Shown here piece after piece: positions 46,116 to 59,243 of a stretch of 64,000 nucleotides of DNA. The stretch is taken from contig JAEOAD010000012.1 in assembly GCA_036365145.1 (NCBI GenBank), positions 43,655,001-43,719,000 of the forward strand. Reading direction: 5' to 3'. The notes beneath the pieces are model-generated. The model was given only the letters and a program-made list of their open reading frames with translations. It ran no database searches and was not told the origin of the DNA. This DNA is from Orientallactaga sibirica. Taxonomy: Eukaryota; Chordata; Mammalia; Rodentia; Dipodidae. Position 1 is the stretch's first letter. The number at the start of each line of letters is the position of its first letter. Made by a program: the position numbers and the translations under genes.

Positions 46116-46750
46116 CAACAAGTTCTATTTTTTTTCCCTTGTGACAATCTAATGAGACAACAACGCTACTATATATGAGTTGATACACACACAGTGTATG
46201 ATATGAACATTGTGAAATTAACTTTGGTCATGGAATTAAGAAACCATTAAAGCCTAAAAGTAGAAAATATTTCCATTTTTTTTTCTGGTACTTCCTATGG
46301 ACTTTGAAATCTCCCTCCCTACTGTGTATTTGATTACTACAGCTGCTTCTAATTTGAGCCCATGCATTTCAATCACTTTAATGTCTTCAATCTTATATTT
46401 GACTCAAACTCTTAAATTCAGATCATTCTTGCAGATCTTTCTACTAGCTTGGGTGGCGTGGAGACGGATCTCTTCTTTTTCATGGACTCGCTTTCTAAGT
46501 TTCTAAGTTTCTAGTTAAAAAGAATTGAGGGTACAACATCATTGCCTCTACTGTGAGATGGTATGATTCCCCTAGAGGGCACTAACTGGCTTTTGTTCAC
46601 AGTTCTTATTTGGTTCTCAAATTCAACCTCCTATAGAAGAAAGGTGATAGGATTTTTTTCTCCTACACAGGGCATCCATCTTAAGTTATTACTCCTGTCT
46701 CTATCCCATACTGTACATAGTAAAATTATTGAGGTTTTCTTTTATAACTT
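46116..46750. other. Unique DNA, nothing recognised
   Basis: No repeat or gene is recognised. The frames at 46297-46506 and 46563-46778 lack known domains. Confidence 0.45.
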
Positions 46751-46751
46751 T

Positions 46752-46965
46752 AAAAATATTATTTATTTAATTACATAAGCAGATACAGAGATGGAGAGAG
46801 ATAGAGAGGCAGATAGAGCACACCAAGGTCTCCAGATACTTCAAATGAACTTCAGACACATGTACCACCTTGTGCATCTGGCTTACGTGGGTCCTGCGGA
46901 ATTGAACCTAGGTTCTTTGGCTTTGCAGACAAGTGCCTTAAACTGCTCAGCCATCTCTCCAGCCT
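46752..46965 (-). mobile_element. tRNA-derived SINE (type A), antisense
   Basis: 'cagatagagcacaccaaggtctccag', 'ccttgtgcatctggcttacgtgggtcc', 'ctcagccatctctccagcc'. Confidence 0.9.
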
Positions 46966-46969
46966 TCCA

Positions 46970-47334
46970 AGTTATCTTTTTAAAGTTGTCATGCTTAGCT
47001 CAGATCAGCTAAAGACATGTTGACTAGTATAATGATTCTTAACTCAATATATGAGGATTATGAAGGTGAAATACTTTATTCATCCCTTTAGGAACACCAG
47101 CAAAACAACTTGCACTTCTGACACCAAACATTATATTATTTTAATCAGTGGATGATTCGATATATTCTTGTCTGGTGTCCTCTTTGACCAAGTGTTCCTC
47201 TGCCTTTAAGTACAGAATAACTCATGCCCCTTTTGTATGTTTCTAGTGTTAGACATTTCATTTCCTTAGAGCTTGCTGCACCTTGCATGTGCACACACGT
47301 ACACATAAGATTTCATTACATTGATTTTGGAAAG
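46970..47334. other. Unique DNA, nothing recognised
   Basis: No repeat or gene is recognised. Confidence 0.45.
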
Positions 47335-47455
47335 ATCAGTTTACATTTTGTGTACCTCAGTTTCTGTACATGCATAACAGCATACCACATTTATGGAGTT
47401 TTAATGAGATTCAACTGAGAGAGTGCAAGTACTGTAAATCACCATGAACACTTAA
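47335..47455 (+). mobile_element. MIR SINE (ancient)
   Basis: 'gtgtacctcagtttctgtacatgcataac' then 'ggagttttaatgagattcaactgagagagtgcaagtactgtaaatcac' and 'gaacacttaataattc' follow the MIR core and 3' order. Confidence 0.75.
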
Positions 47456-50400
47456 TAATTCATCAACGTTTTTATCTCTTTCATGCACAGTCTTCCATAT
47501 ATACATTTAGAACTCTGTCTAAGGTCTGTAAAGACTTCCTAGTTATGCATACAACAATTACATCAGTAAAGAAAAGCCAGAATTGTATAGGGATAAGAAC
47601 TGACCTCCTTTTGCTGATCCATTTCAAAACATCTTTCCTCTAATGCTATTTCAAAGCAGGAAGCTAAATGAACCTACTGAATAGGAAGATATGACTGGAT
47701 TAGAATATTATTAGAGGATAACTGTCAAGTGAAATTATATTTCCTCGGGAGACATGAACACATATATTTTCACCCTAGATAGGGCTCAGGTGACAGAACA
47801 AATAAGATTGCACCCAAACCAGTTTTGGTAAAGCAGTGAGGGGTTGCTTACAGGAGCATGGATTACTCAAAGGCAGCTGCACCAGCAGAAAGCCAGTCTC
47901 AGCAGAGGTGATGACTCATAACACTGGTCAAAGTGTGCCCCTCAATGGTTGTTTACCACTGCTATAAGGGGGGTGGGGGAGGAGAGTGGGCATGTGACCT
48001 GTTAAGTTTGAATTTTCCCAGAACTCACCGCCTGAATGCCCAGTGCCTCCCGCCTGTCTTCAGGAGGAAATAATTCAATATGGAAGAGATTGCTGTACAA
48101 TAATAATATATTATGTCACATTATGTATAGGCCAAATTGGATTTGTGACTGACTAAAAACAATGTGTAGCTACCTTCTTTATTGGATATTCTTCATAGAA
48201 TCCAATTTGAGAAATATGCAAGCAGAATTCCATATGATCACATAAACTAGGACACCACTCCTGAGTTGGTTATAAGCAATCCTAGAACCTTTATTCCTCC
48301 TGACATTTCCCTGGGAACCTAATATCTAAGTCTAGACATTGCAGAATTTAAATCTCTTCTTTCAGTTATATTATGTCATCCCCACTCATCCCTTGACTCA
48401 TTGGTATTCCTTATCTGTGTTTATGGACTCATGAAAACTCATTAGATAGTCATGGATAATTGAGACCAATGTCCCCAGTTCAAGGCCTGCTGACTGGCAG
48501 TGTTAATCCCAAGAACAAGTTTCCTTCATAACCGCATGCTGTGCTCTTCCGATGAGATGTCCTCTCATGCCCTGAGCTGATTTTTGTATGAAGTAGAACA
48601 ATTTGCTGAACATTTTCTCCTTGGTAGATCTCTTTTTGGAAAAACAAATCACATGGACATTCTCTAAATTTTTAATGTAAAAGCAGTCCTTCATGCCAAC
48701 ATATCCTTAGTTAAACCTCTTGGTGTCATTTCTAAGAAAGCAGAAACGCTCACTAAGCACTTCAGTTTACGCTGTTACCATTGATGAGGAAAACAAGCTG
48801 TAAGCTCAAGCAAAGTAAAGAAGGTTAACACAGCCAACAGAATTGGAATCAATCATAACCCAAGTACAACAGTTTTCCTTCGTTTAGTGATGTGAATGGG
48901 GCAAGGGGCATTGCTGATTTTATTATTTGGTTTCACTGCCTTCATATCTCTTAGGGAGAAAGCATTCAATAAATCCCATTCTTACTGCTGCTGTGAGTAG
49001 TGAGCATTTTATTTGGATTTGTTTTTTCTGTAACTGTCATTAACATAGAGATCTCTATTGGGTACTGATAAATTTGAGCTGAGCTTATCTTTACTATGGT
49101 TGAAACCTAGATTTGTAAACACAGGAAAGGCTTTGCCTTTCCTGGCCAGATAGTTAAATACTATTAAAATTCCCTTTTTATTACAAAAATTGAGGCCAAA
49201 AATGACTATCCAGCCAGGAAGAGGCCTACAGAGACCACAGCCTGTTTCTGATTCCCATACAATGCTTGTTAAACTCACAGTGATGTTCAAGCCTAAGTAA
49301 GCTAAAATTGTTCCCTTTGCTTCTGCACACCAAAAAATTTAATCAAAACAGCAGGTGAAACATTAAATTAAGTTATTATCACCAGGGAAAAGGGCTATCT
49401 TACTTTCATGACACAGAAGAATACTGGCCATTCTACAGCATCTTATCCAACAAAGGGAGTCTACCAGTCTTTACCTGGAAATTATCAAGAGAAGAACTTT
49501 CTGTTACCCAGCCAAAACAGAAAAATTATTGCCATCTGGGGCTACACTTACAAGGTTATATACTCTAAACTATAATGAAGACAAGATTCACAATGTCCCA
49601 GAGAGATGATGGGTCATTTGTGGTTTAGGGAACAAAGCATTAAAAACAAAGAGGGGAAATAACAGTCTTCTTGGAATCTGTTCTTGAATAAGGAAAATGA
49701 AACGTGGCTGGTTCAAAGGACAATCTGTTCACTTACTGCTTCTGCGTGAAGCTTCCCAGCAGCTCACAGGAGACATGCCAGTTTCTCAGAAGGACTCAGC
49801 ACTCAGGATGCAAGGTGTACACCAGTTACCAGCTGGACACTGGTCAAGCTTCACCCTGAGCAGGCTGGCTCTGTGCTGAAAATGGGTAGTGCTGGAGTGC
49901 AGCCACTGCTTAAACACAAACAGAAGTAGTGTCTATTGTTGACAGCGAAGTGATCATAGTGGATGTGATATAAAATTATAGAAAATTACTTTGATTTGTG
50001 GTTTAAATTTAGTGCCTTTTAATTTGACTGTGTCTAATTTTTTTTTCACAAAAACCAATGCTTTATGAGAAACAGTATTCAAAAGGATAGTATGATATAA
50101 GTAAATAAAAGAAAACAATTTAAAGTCCATCTAATAGTTTGATAGAACAAATTAATATTATACATTTACCAAGTGAGTCATGTAAAACCTATACTTAGTG
50201 TAACTTAGATCATGAATTCAATAATATCTGCCTTTAAGGGAACAAATACCTGCATACTGCTATTAATTTAAAATGTATTTAGGTATAGACTGTTATTTGG
50301 TTGTAGGTGATTAATATGCTTTATTTACATAATTTCTATTTAAATCTCATTGTCTATTTTTTCTAATAAATAATATTAGTTTATTTTGTATTTCTGCAGA

Positions 50401-50997
50401 ATATATCTATGTCAATCTATTGTTTTGTTTATTCCTTGGGTCTGTGCTGTCTTTGAAGATTTAATACCTCTTTATACGATTTCCCTCCTTATCTCCTCCT
50501 CTTTCCTTCCTCCATTCCTTCCTTCCTGATTTGTACTAATATCTATAGGAAAATTGAAGATTAAAATTCCATTATATGGAAATACTGACATATATCTAAC
50601 ACACAAATTATTGTTTATTATCAATGTTAGATTCAACTAGTATTAAATATTTGGCTCTAACCAAATATTAAATCCTTACTTTTAATCTTATTTTTAAATA
50701 AATTGAAATCACTTTGTATAAAACACTTGTTTTTCAGAAGTAATGTAATGTCATAAGACATAATGCAAAACTTCAGATGACCTACTATGGTTCTTTCAAA
50801 GACCTCTACATATACAGGATGACAGGAAAATAATGAAGTACGATGTAATAGCAGTTATTACTATTGGGTTATTAGTGAACTACGATGACGAGATAGGTTA
50901 AAAGAATAGGGTAGGGGACTTTGAGGAGTTAGACCAATGAAAAACAAAGAGGATATAAAGTATAATGGAGCTCTTCAAAGACATGCAAATTCAGTAT

Positions 50998-51039
<42 letters not shown>

Positions 51040-52510
51040 AGAAAACTTTTCCTAGAGATGAATTTTAGAAGGGTTAGAAAGACGTTGAAGTGGCACTTAG
51101 TGTGGAGTGGATACTGAAGTTAAGTTCAACAAAGACTGTGTCAGCTATTATAAAACCTGATGTATGGTAGGAAAGAAAAAGAGGAAAAATCATGTAAACA
51201 TAGAAAAAGAAGAAAATGTGTTGTGAAGAGTGAAGATTCTCTAGGTGGGGGGTCAGCTTGTCAGCGTGGCACAGAAGCTTTGGTAATGGGGAGAGTTCAG
51301 CAAATTAGGTAAGTTGGGAAGAAGGGAAAATAAGGAAACTGATTCTGCTATGTTGGAATCAACAATAAGGGAAATAAGTGAATGGCTCTCGTGGGGCTTA
51401 CCTGTTTTCTTTATCCACAGTAATCTGTCTTCCTGCTGTGACCATTTTGGTATTCTTGTTCAGACAAAAAAAGATACATCCTGTCAGTTTGAAACCTGGA
51501 GCTCCTTCAATTTTTGCAAAAAAATATTTCTTTATGCCATTTTTCTTATTTTCCAAACAGATTCAATTCAAATAATTAACATGAAAGAATTTTATTATAG
51601 GGACTAAGTGTCATAATTTAATGGGTCACTTGAAGTGAAAAAAAAAAAAAAAACCTGAGAGATCATCAGATTTATTTTCTTTTCAATTAGCTCAATATTT
51701 TAGCTTTGATGATTCATTTATTCTTCCATTCACCAAATGCAGTTTGAGAGTTGTTAAGAACTAGGGAATGTGCTCAGCAAAGTGAATGCATTGTGTCTGT
51801 TCCTTACACAGCTTTACAACCAATATTAGAAAAAGTTTAATATAAGTAATGTTAGATGATGATAAGTGCTGAGAATGTGAAGATTTAAGGTAAGAGAGCT
51901 GCAGGTTAATATAAGATTTTCTAAGAAAGATTTGCCACACCATGCATCATCTGAGGAAGAACTTTCCAGACAGGGAAGAACAAAAGTGACATTGTACTTC
52001 AACAGACAGTCTACAGTACACTAGAAACAGTGAAGAATCCAGACTGACATTCATTTTGATTTAGATGAGAAGCTACTGACATTAACAGAGGCAAAACCAG
52101 ATCCACTTAACATCCAGAGAGCCACTCTGTTGTTGAGAATATGCTGAATGTATATAAACAAGAAGCAGGAAAACTATTAAAGTTATCATTACCAAATAGA
52201 TTGTGAATGATATTATTTTGACAGGAGATGGAGCAACAAAGGCAGGAACAGAGAGAGCAAAGTGCATATAGACTCAGACAACAACAGATTCTGGGAAAAT
52301 ATTGATGGTAAAACAAACAAAATTTATAGAAATGTTAAAAGCAAATGGAAGGTACAAATTTTGTGACCTGAATGACTATGTTAAGAACTTCCATTTAAAT
52401 TAATGAGATAATAAACGTTATGGGTAGATTACACTGGGAAAGAATATTAGACACATACTAAATGCTAAATTTTTGATCCTTGTTAAACATCAATTGGAGT
52501 GATCTCAAAA
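47456..52510. other. Long repeat-poor unique stretch, no gene seen
   Basis: About 5 kb with few recognisable repeats. 47770-48070 (cagtgaggggttgcttacaggagcatgg ... cctcccgcctgtcttcaggagg) looks like an old rodent LTR-type repeat, family unsure. (AC)n lies at 51001-51038. No frame shows a known domain; the 93-codon minus frame 49009-49290 and the 97-codon frame 51314-51607 have no splice or family support. T- and A-runs occur at 50038-50046 and 51639-51653. Confidence 0.5.
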
Positions 52511-52514
52511 ATAA

Positions 52515-52683
52515 GGGCTGCAGAGATGGCTTAGTAGTTAAGATGCTGGCCTATAAAGCCAAAATACCCAGGTTCAATTCCCTAGGATCCACGTAAGCCA
52601 GATGCGCAAGGTGGCACATGAGTCTGGAGTTTGTTTACAGTGGTTAGAGGCCCTGGCATGACCATTTTCTCACTCTGTATCTG

Positions 52684-52740
<57 letters not shown>

Positions 52741-52795
52741 CTCTCATTCTCTCTCTCTCTTTTGCAATTGAATAAAATAAATTTAAAAAATTAAA
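52515..52795 (+). mobile_element. tRNA-derived SINE (type A) with (CT)n-(GT)n
   Basis: 'gggctgcagagatggcttagtagttaag', 'ggttcaattccctagg' (B-box), 'gccagatgcgcaaggtggcac', then an expanded (CT)n/(GT)n tract (52683-52761) before the A-rich tail. Confidence 0.9.
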
Positions 52796-52799
52796 AATA

Positions 52800-53190
52800 G
52801 TTTAAAAATAAATAAATTTATAAATTTGTAGTTTAGGAAATGGAGGAAATTCTGGAAATTATAAGCTATTACTTGTTTTTCCTTAACTATATCTAAGGTA
52901 GCAGACTATTTTGGAATGACAAAAATGTCCTTGCTTTCAATCAAAAATAGACTCAACTTCAAAAAAAGTCATATGGAATCAAGAGTCATCCTTGTCAGGT
53001 GGTGACACCCTAGCAGTCTCAGGTTATGATGTCTGTCCATATAAGGCAAAATAGCCTAAGAATGCATTTCTTGGGCCAGGCATCCTTCATGGTGACATAA
53101 TTATTCTAATGTTTGGTTAATATAGTAGACAAATATTAAGGAAGCGATACCAGAGTAGTTTTATTTCATGTAGTGAGTTAGTCATAGCTG
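52800..53190. other. Unique DNA, nothing recognised
   Basis: No repeat or gene is recognised. Confidence 0.45.
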
Positions 53191-53191
53191 A

Positions 53192-53722
53192 TGTGATCAT
53201 CCATCTTGATTGTCAACTTGATCAAATCAATTAAGTCCAGGCAGGGCTTGGCTGACTAGGCTGTGCCCAGATGCAAAACGGATCCAAGGAAAACAGTTGA
53301 TTTTTTTTTTTTTCCCATTGAGTGCATCTATCTCTGCTGCTGCTGCTGTTGCTGCCATTGCTGCTGTCGATTCTGAATCCAGCTTTGTTGGGCTCCCAAC
53401 CTGGACTGAAGACCAGTCAGTCTCTAGGGTCATGGAGCACCAGATTGAAATGGCTAAAGCAAGCAGATTTGAGAACTAAGTAACTGCCAAACTCATACAA
53501 CTGTATGCAAAGGGCAAGTGTTGGACTACCCAGCCCCTATCTTTGTAAGCCATTGCAGTAATTTCCATTTGTTATGTTATGTAATGCAATGTAATAAAAT
53601 ATAATATATAATAATATAATTTAAGTATTATACACACACACACACACACAATATTATACATTATACACACACACCCACACCCACACACATACTGTTCTTT
53701 TCCTCTAGAAACCCTGAATAAT
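53192..53722 (+). mobile_element. ERVL-type LTR (MLT2/MERVL-like)
   Basis: 'tgtgatcatccatcttgattgtcaacttgatc', a pyrimidine and CTG-rich middle (ctctgctgctgctgctg, 53333-53366), 'gaccagtcagtctctagg', and the end 'tctagaaaccctgaataatg' follow the ERVL LTR layout. A variable (CA)-rich tract (53633-53690) has expanded near the 3' end. The antisense 68-codon frame over the (CTG)n is not a gene. Confidence 0.72.
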
Positions 53723-53739
53723 GTAGAAATACAGAACCA

Positions 53740-53905
53740 GAGGCTGGAGAGATGGCTTAGCAATTAAGGAGTTTGCCTGCAAAGCCTAAGGACCCTGGTT
53801 TGATTCTCCAGTTCCCACGTAAGCCAGATACACAAGAGGGTGCATGCATCTGGAGTTCGTTTGCAGGGGCTGGATGCCCTGGCACGCCCATCTCTCTCTC
53901 TCATA

Positions 53906-53936
<31 letters not shown>

Positions 53937-53950
53937 AAAAAAAAAAAGAC
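53740..53950 (+). mobile_element. tRNA-derived SINE (type A)
   Basis: 'ggctggagagatggcttagcaattaagg', 'ggtttgattctccagttcccacgtaagccag', (AAAT)n and A tail. The perfect 11-bp target duplication atacagaacca is at 53729-53739 and 53951-53961. Confidence 0.94.
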
Positions 53951-53961
53951 ATACAGAACCA

Positions 53962-54717
53962 TTTTCATCAGTGTAATGAAGGAAACAGAAATTTTCAGAA
54001 AGAGAGAGAGAAAGTTAGGAGAGTTTGAAAACAAAATTGATTTTTGCTTTCATTGATCTGCATGGTGTCCTTATGTGGTCTTTTTTCAATACTCCAGCTT
54101 TCAACATGTAAAAGTTTTCTTCCAAAAATACAGTCCTCTATTCTGCATTTCCTATGAAATTAAAAATCAAATTACTAATACCAAGTTTTCAATTTCACTC
54201 ATTGTTGGAGAGTCATCTCTGTCCATGTTTCTCACTGCCGAATTCTGACCTCCTCCACCAAAGACAGCTAATCTCTGAACATGACAATTCAGGGCTTTCC
54301 AGCCTGGAAACCACTCAGTCTATCTCTTTCTTTTCCACATGTCTATATTCCTTGACTTTAATGTATGAAAATTTCTTATTCGTAATGGTCTATTTCAGGG
54401 TCCTGAATTGTGTCCCATCCAAGGTCCTTCAGAGCCTGGAGGGACTGCCCCAAGCTCTCACAGTTTCCATAGGACAGCTTGTTCCTATGTGTGCTCTGCC
54501 ATCTAGCAGTCTCTAATAGCCATTTATTAGCCTTTCTTCCCCACTCAATGTTGGACTTCTTGAGGCAGTTGTCATCATATTCCATTAGTTTCATTGTTTT
54601 AGGCTACTAAAGTTATTAGTAACTTTGTGTATCAATGCTCAATTTTTATATCTAAATTAAAATTCAAGGAAAATGCAAAAACTTGACACTGGCAATTATA
54701 ACATTATTAGAATCTAT
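53962..54717. other. Unique DNA, possibly an old L2 fragment
   Basis: 54300-54580 is pyrimidine-rich with 'ttggacttcttgaggcag', which resembles an L2 3' end. The match is weak. The 120-codon frame at 54154-54516 has no domain I recognise. Confidence 0.35.
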
Positions 54718-54733
54718 CACTAATGGATTTTTA

Positions 54734-54949
54734 AAATTTAGTTTTATTTTTTTAGAGAGAGTGAGAACCAGAGAGAGAGAGAAAATTGGCAGGGCCTCAG
54801 CCACTGCAATAGCACTCCAGACACTTGTGCTACCTAGTGGGCATGTGCAAGATTGCACTTGCCTCACCTTTGTGTGTCTGGCTTATGTGGGATCAGAAGA
54901 GTTGAACATGGGTCCTTAGTGCCTTAACCACTAAGCCATCTCTCCAACC
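54734..54949 (-). mobile_element. tRNA-derived SINE, antisense, 16-bp target duplication
   Basis: 'gcagggcctcagccactgc', 'ctacctagtgggcatgtgcaagattgc', 'ctaagccatctctccaacc'. The perfect duplication cactaatggattttta is at 54718-54733 and 54950-54965. The body contains a remnant of the type B block, so it may be an intermediate between types A and B. Confidence 0.93.
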
Positions 54950-55039
54950 CACTAATGGATTTTTAAGTATATTTGTTATAACTTCTTTTATCAATAGGTA
55001 ACATTTGAAAGTCTTCCTTCATAGAACCAAACCTTTTTT

Positions 55040-55217
55040 TTTTTTTTTTTCATCTATAATCTTGTGTCTTTTCTTTTTTCTTTTTTCTATGTTTAGGGAA
55101 TTGGGAAGCACATTGGTGTCAACTGACCTCCCTGTCCTTATTGAATTGAGCAGTACCTCCTTCTGGACTTTACTTTTCAGTGTTTGAAAAAAACAATCAT
55201 TGACAATTCTAATACAA

Positions 55218-55250
<33 letters not shown>

Positions 55251-55260
55251 CACACACAGT
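55040..55260. other. Unique DNA ending in a (CA)n microsatellite
   Basis: T run at about 55032-55050 and (AC)n at about 55217-55258. No gene. Confidence 0.6.
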
Positions 55261-55925
55261 ATATTTTGAACATAATCCCCTCTTGTCTGCATTACCCATT
55301 CCTCTCACCGGTCCCTTCTTCTTCCCTACTAGTCCTTCTTCTTTGGTGTCTTTCTTGTTCTTGGCCCTCCTCCACTATCCATGATGAAACATCAATGAGC
55401 CCAATATTGTGAAGACCTTCTACAAGTAGCTAGGGCTGTATGCCAATGAATGCAAAGGGTGATACCATATCTCATTTATCACTGAGCACTCCACCTAACT
55501 TATTCTAGGAACTTTGGGAAATTCTGTGTATCCCCAGTTGACACAACTACAAAATGAAGCCTCTCTGAACAAAGATACAAGTTTATTCCCTAACCAATGG
55601 GTATAAACATAAATATATATATTTGATGGGCTACCATATCTTTTGTTCTTTACAGCCAATCCAATTAGAGACTAGCTGATTAAACCTCATAACAGTCATG
55701 TCTTTATTGTACTACTGGGCATACCTTTATTGGCTGGCCAGTTGTGGAGCTTGCAGGGACCAATGTTGTGGAAAACTGCTGATGCCATTTCTCTCCCAAC
55801 CACCTATGTAAGACTTTCCAGTACTATGATAATTACCTAACAGAAAGGAATCTTCCAGCTCAACTTTAGCTTGATTTTCTTAGTGTCCTGCAACCAAAGC
55901 ATGTGGTGTCTTTAAAAAGAGCATC

Positions 55926-56151
55926 GGGCTGGAGAGATGGCCTAGTGGTTAAGGCATATGCCTGCGAAGCCTAAGGACTTTGGTTCGATTCTCCAGGTCC
56001 CAAGTAAGCCAGATGCACATGGTGATGCATGCATCTGGAGTTTGTTTGCTAGAGGCTCTGACAAGCCCATTGTTACTCCCTCTCTTCCTCTCTCTCTCTC
56101 TCTCTCTGTCTCTAATAAATACATAAAATAAAATCTCAAATAAAGTAAAAA
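55926..56151 (+). mobile_element. tRNA-derived SINE (type A) inside the old L1
   Basis: 'gggctggagagatggcctagtggttaaggc', 'ggttcgattctccaggtccc' (intact B-box), (CT)n and an A-rich tail. The perfect 13-bp target duplication taaaaagagcatc is at 55913-55925 and 56152-56164. Younger than the L1. Confidence 0.95.
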
Positions 56152-58919
56152 TAAAAAGAGCATCTTGTCATCTAGTTCTGGTAGACAAGGGCCACTATTG
56201 TCTGGAGAGCTTTAAGAACATCTCTGAACAACAACTCACTGGGAGGTATCCCACTCGTGGACAACAGCCTATAGCTTTTGGGTACAGCATTCACTTTTGT
56301 AAAGGTACTATCGTTCAAACTCTTTTTTTCTAAATTTTTATATTTTAATTTCTAATAATGAAATAGTTTTCCATATTACTTTTCATATATTTTTGGTTTT
56401 GTTTAACCCTCTCTCCACTCATTCCTCCCCAAACCCCTGACCCCCCAGCATCTCCACTTAAATCTTTCCTTACCCAGTCTACTATCCCTTCCTCTTATGG
56501 CCTCCTTCCCCTGCTTTCTCCTTAATGCTTGCTAGTGTTTACTTATACTCCTTCCAACTTGCATATAAATCTCAAATTTTAGCAATGATTTGCATATGAG
56601 AAATAAAATGCTGCATTTTTCTTTCTGAGCTTGGGTTATCTTATTTAGTATATATTTTTTCAAATCCATCAATTTTCCTATCAATTTCATAATTTTATTT
56701 TTTCATAGCCAAATAAGACTCAATTTTTTGTACCTTCCACATCTTATTTATCCATTCACTAGTTACAAAATATCTAGACTGGTTCCATTTTCTAGCTAGT
56801 GTGAACAAAGCAGTATTGAATATCAATGAGAAAGTATCTCTGTAGTAATGCATAGCACCTTTAGAGTGTCTGCACAGTAGTGGAATATATGGATCATATG
56901 GTAGCCATATTTTTAGCTTTTTGAGAAACTTCCATAATGATGATACCACTTTACAATCTCATTAAAAATCAATAAAGGTTCCTTCTTCCCCACACCCTCA
57001 CCAGTATTTGTTATGATTTTATTTATTGATATATGAATTCTGATCAGAGTGAGCTGCATCCTGAAAGAACTTGAACTTCCATGATGGCAAAGGATGTTGA
57101 ACAGATTTGAAATTATTTATTAACCCATTGTATTTCTTTTCAGAACTCTCTGTTCAGTTCTACAGCCAGTTTTTTAAGTTGTTTGATTTTTCATTGTTGA
57201 GTATCTTCTATTATATGTTTAGTTGCCAAATATTTTCACCAAATCTATTACTAGCTTCTTTGCTTAACTAACAATTTCCTTTTAGTGCAAAAGCTTTTAG
57301 ATTTAATTAGATCCATGTGTTGATCAGCGACTTATCTAGAATCCTATTCAAAAATTGTATTAGCTATGCCTATATGTTTCAGAGAGTTTATCCTACCTTT
57401 CAGTCTAACAGTTTCAGAGTTTCAAGTCTGGCATTAAGGTCTTTGACCCATTTTGAGTGGATTCTTGTGCATGGACTATAATAAATATCTAGTTTCATTC
57501 TTCTATGTATAGATACCTAGTTTCCCCAGTGCTATTTGTTAAAGGTTATCATCGGTCCAATGAGTATTTGTGGATGTTTTGTCAAAATTCAGATGGCTAT
57601 AGTTGCATTGGCTTATATCTGGGTCATCTATTCTGTTCTATTGATCTACAAGTACCTTTTTGTGTCAGTACCATGCTATTGTTAGTATGGTTTGTAATAT
57701 ACCTTGATAATCAGGTATGGTGGCATATCCCACATTATCAGTAAGACTATTACTATTCTTTACAGGATTGCTTCTAGTATATGAGACCTTTTGTACTTCT
57801 AAATAAATTTCAAGATTATATTATTCTATTTCGGTGAAGCATGACATTAGAATTTTGAAGGGAATTGCGTTGTTTGTAGGTTGCTTTTGGCAAGTTAGCA
57901 ACTTTTTTCCAATCTATGAGAATGAGGTACCTTTCTATTTCCTAGTGTCTTCAATTTCTTTCTTGATTGCTTTAAAGTTTTCACTGTAGAGGTCTTTCAC
58001 ACTTCCTTGATTAGGTTTATTCCAAATTTTTGTTTATGGTAATGGTGACTGAGATTGTTTCCTTGATAACATCTTCAGCATATGTGTTATTGTCATATAG
58101 GAAGGATGGTTATTTCTCTGTGTTTCTTTTGTATCCTGCAGCTTTCTTGTTGAGTTGTTAGGGACTCATTTGTATTGATTCTTATCATGTGTAAATAAAG
58201 GTAGTTTGATTCCTTCATTTCTACTTACAAGCATTTTAGTTTCTTTTTTAGTGTTCCTGTTCTAGATAAGACTTCCAAAGCTATATTGAATAAGCATGGA
58301 CAAAGCAGACACCATTGTCTTGTTTCTGATTTTAAAGCAAAGTCTTTGAGACTACTATAGTGTAGGTTATAGGTTTGTTGTATATAGCCTTTATTATGCT
58401 GAGATTTGTCCTCCTATTCCAGTTTATTCATTACTTTTGTCATTAAGGGATATTGGATGTTGTCAAATACCTTTTCTGCATCTATGGAGATGTTAGTAGA
58501 TTTTTGTCCTTTTGTCCAATTATATGCTGTATGACAGTTATTTTATTGACTTGCATATGTTAAGTTATACTTGAATCTCTAAAATTAACAAATTTCACCA
58601 TAGTGAATGATATTTTAATGTGTTCCTATGTAGTTTGCAAGTATATTTTGAGAACTTTTACACCTATGTTCATGAGATACAGTGGTCTGTAATTTTATTT
58701 ATTTATTTATTTTTTTGCTGTGTCTTGTTTTTGTTTGGGTATCAGGGTAACACTGACTATATAAAAGGAGAATGGTAGTGTTCCTTCATTCCTATTTTGT
58801 GGACTAGTTTGAGAAGCACTAGTATTAGTTCTTCTTTGAATATAAAATATAAAATTGACCAGTGAATCCATCTGGGACTGGACATGTGGGTTTTATTTGG
58901 GGGATTTAATTATTTGCTT

Positions 58920-59243
58920 GTGTTCGTGTAATGTTGCTGTGTTGAGTTGTGCTCTCCTATAGTTGGTAGAGGGGAATAGCAAGTGTCATGTTGAAGCAAT
59001 ATTCTTCCCATTCTTATCCCAGCTCTTACTGATCCCAAAGCTTCTTGACATTTTTGCAGCTTCCAGCCTTTCTTGGGTATCTGCTTCCCTATGGGACTAG
59101 GATAAAAGATGCATATTGTAGCACCCAGTTGTATATATGGGTCTGAGGATCGAAACAGAGAGGTCCCACAGGCCTTCCCTGGCCCTAATGTTTGCTTAGA
59201 AAATGCTGTTAATGTTGGAACCTTCTCATTTGCCCTATTAGTT
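58920..59243. mobile_element. 324-bp unidentified insert in L1 ORF2
   Basis: L1 ORF2 sequence is continuous before and after (expected order from 'gggggatttaat' to 'aataactgcttcaatttc'), but 324 bp of unrelated DNA lie between, flanked by tttgctt (58913-58919 and 59244-59250). I do not recognise the family; there is no A tail or CT run. The 148-codon minus frame at 58910-59356 crosses the L1/insert border and is not a real gene. Confidence 0.6.

Noticed and set aside
53227..53479. Ala/Ser-rich frames over a CTG repeat, resembling a polyalanine protein
   Set aside because: They lie inside an ERVL-type LTR; the CTG run is simple sequence.
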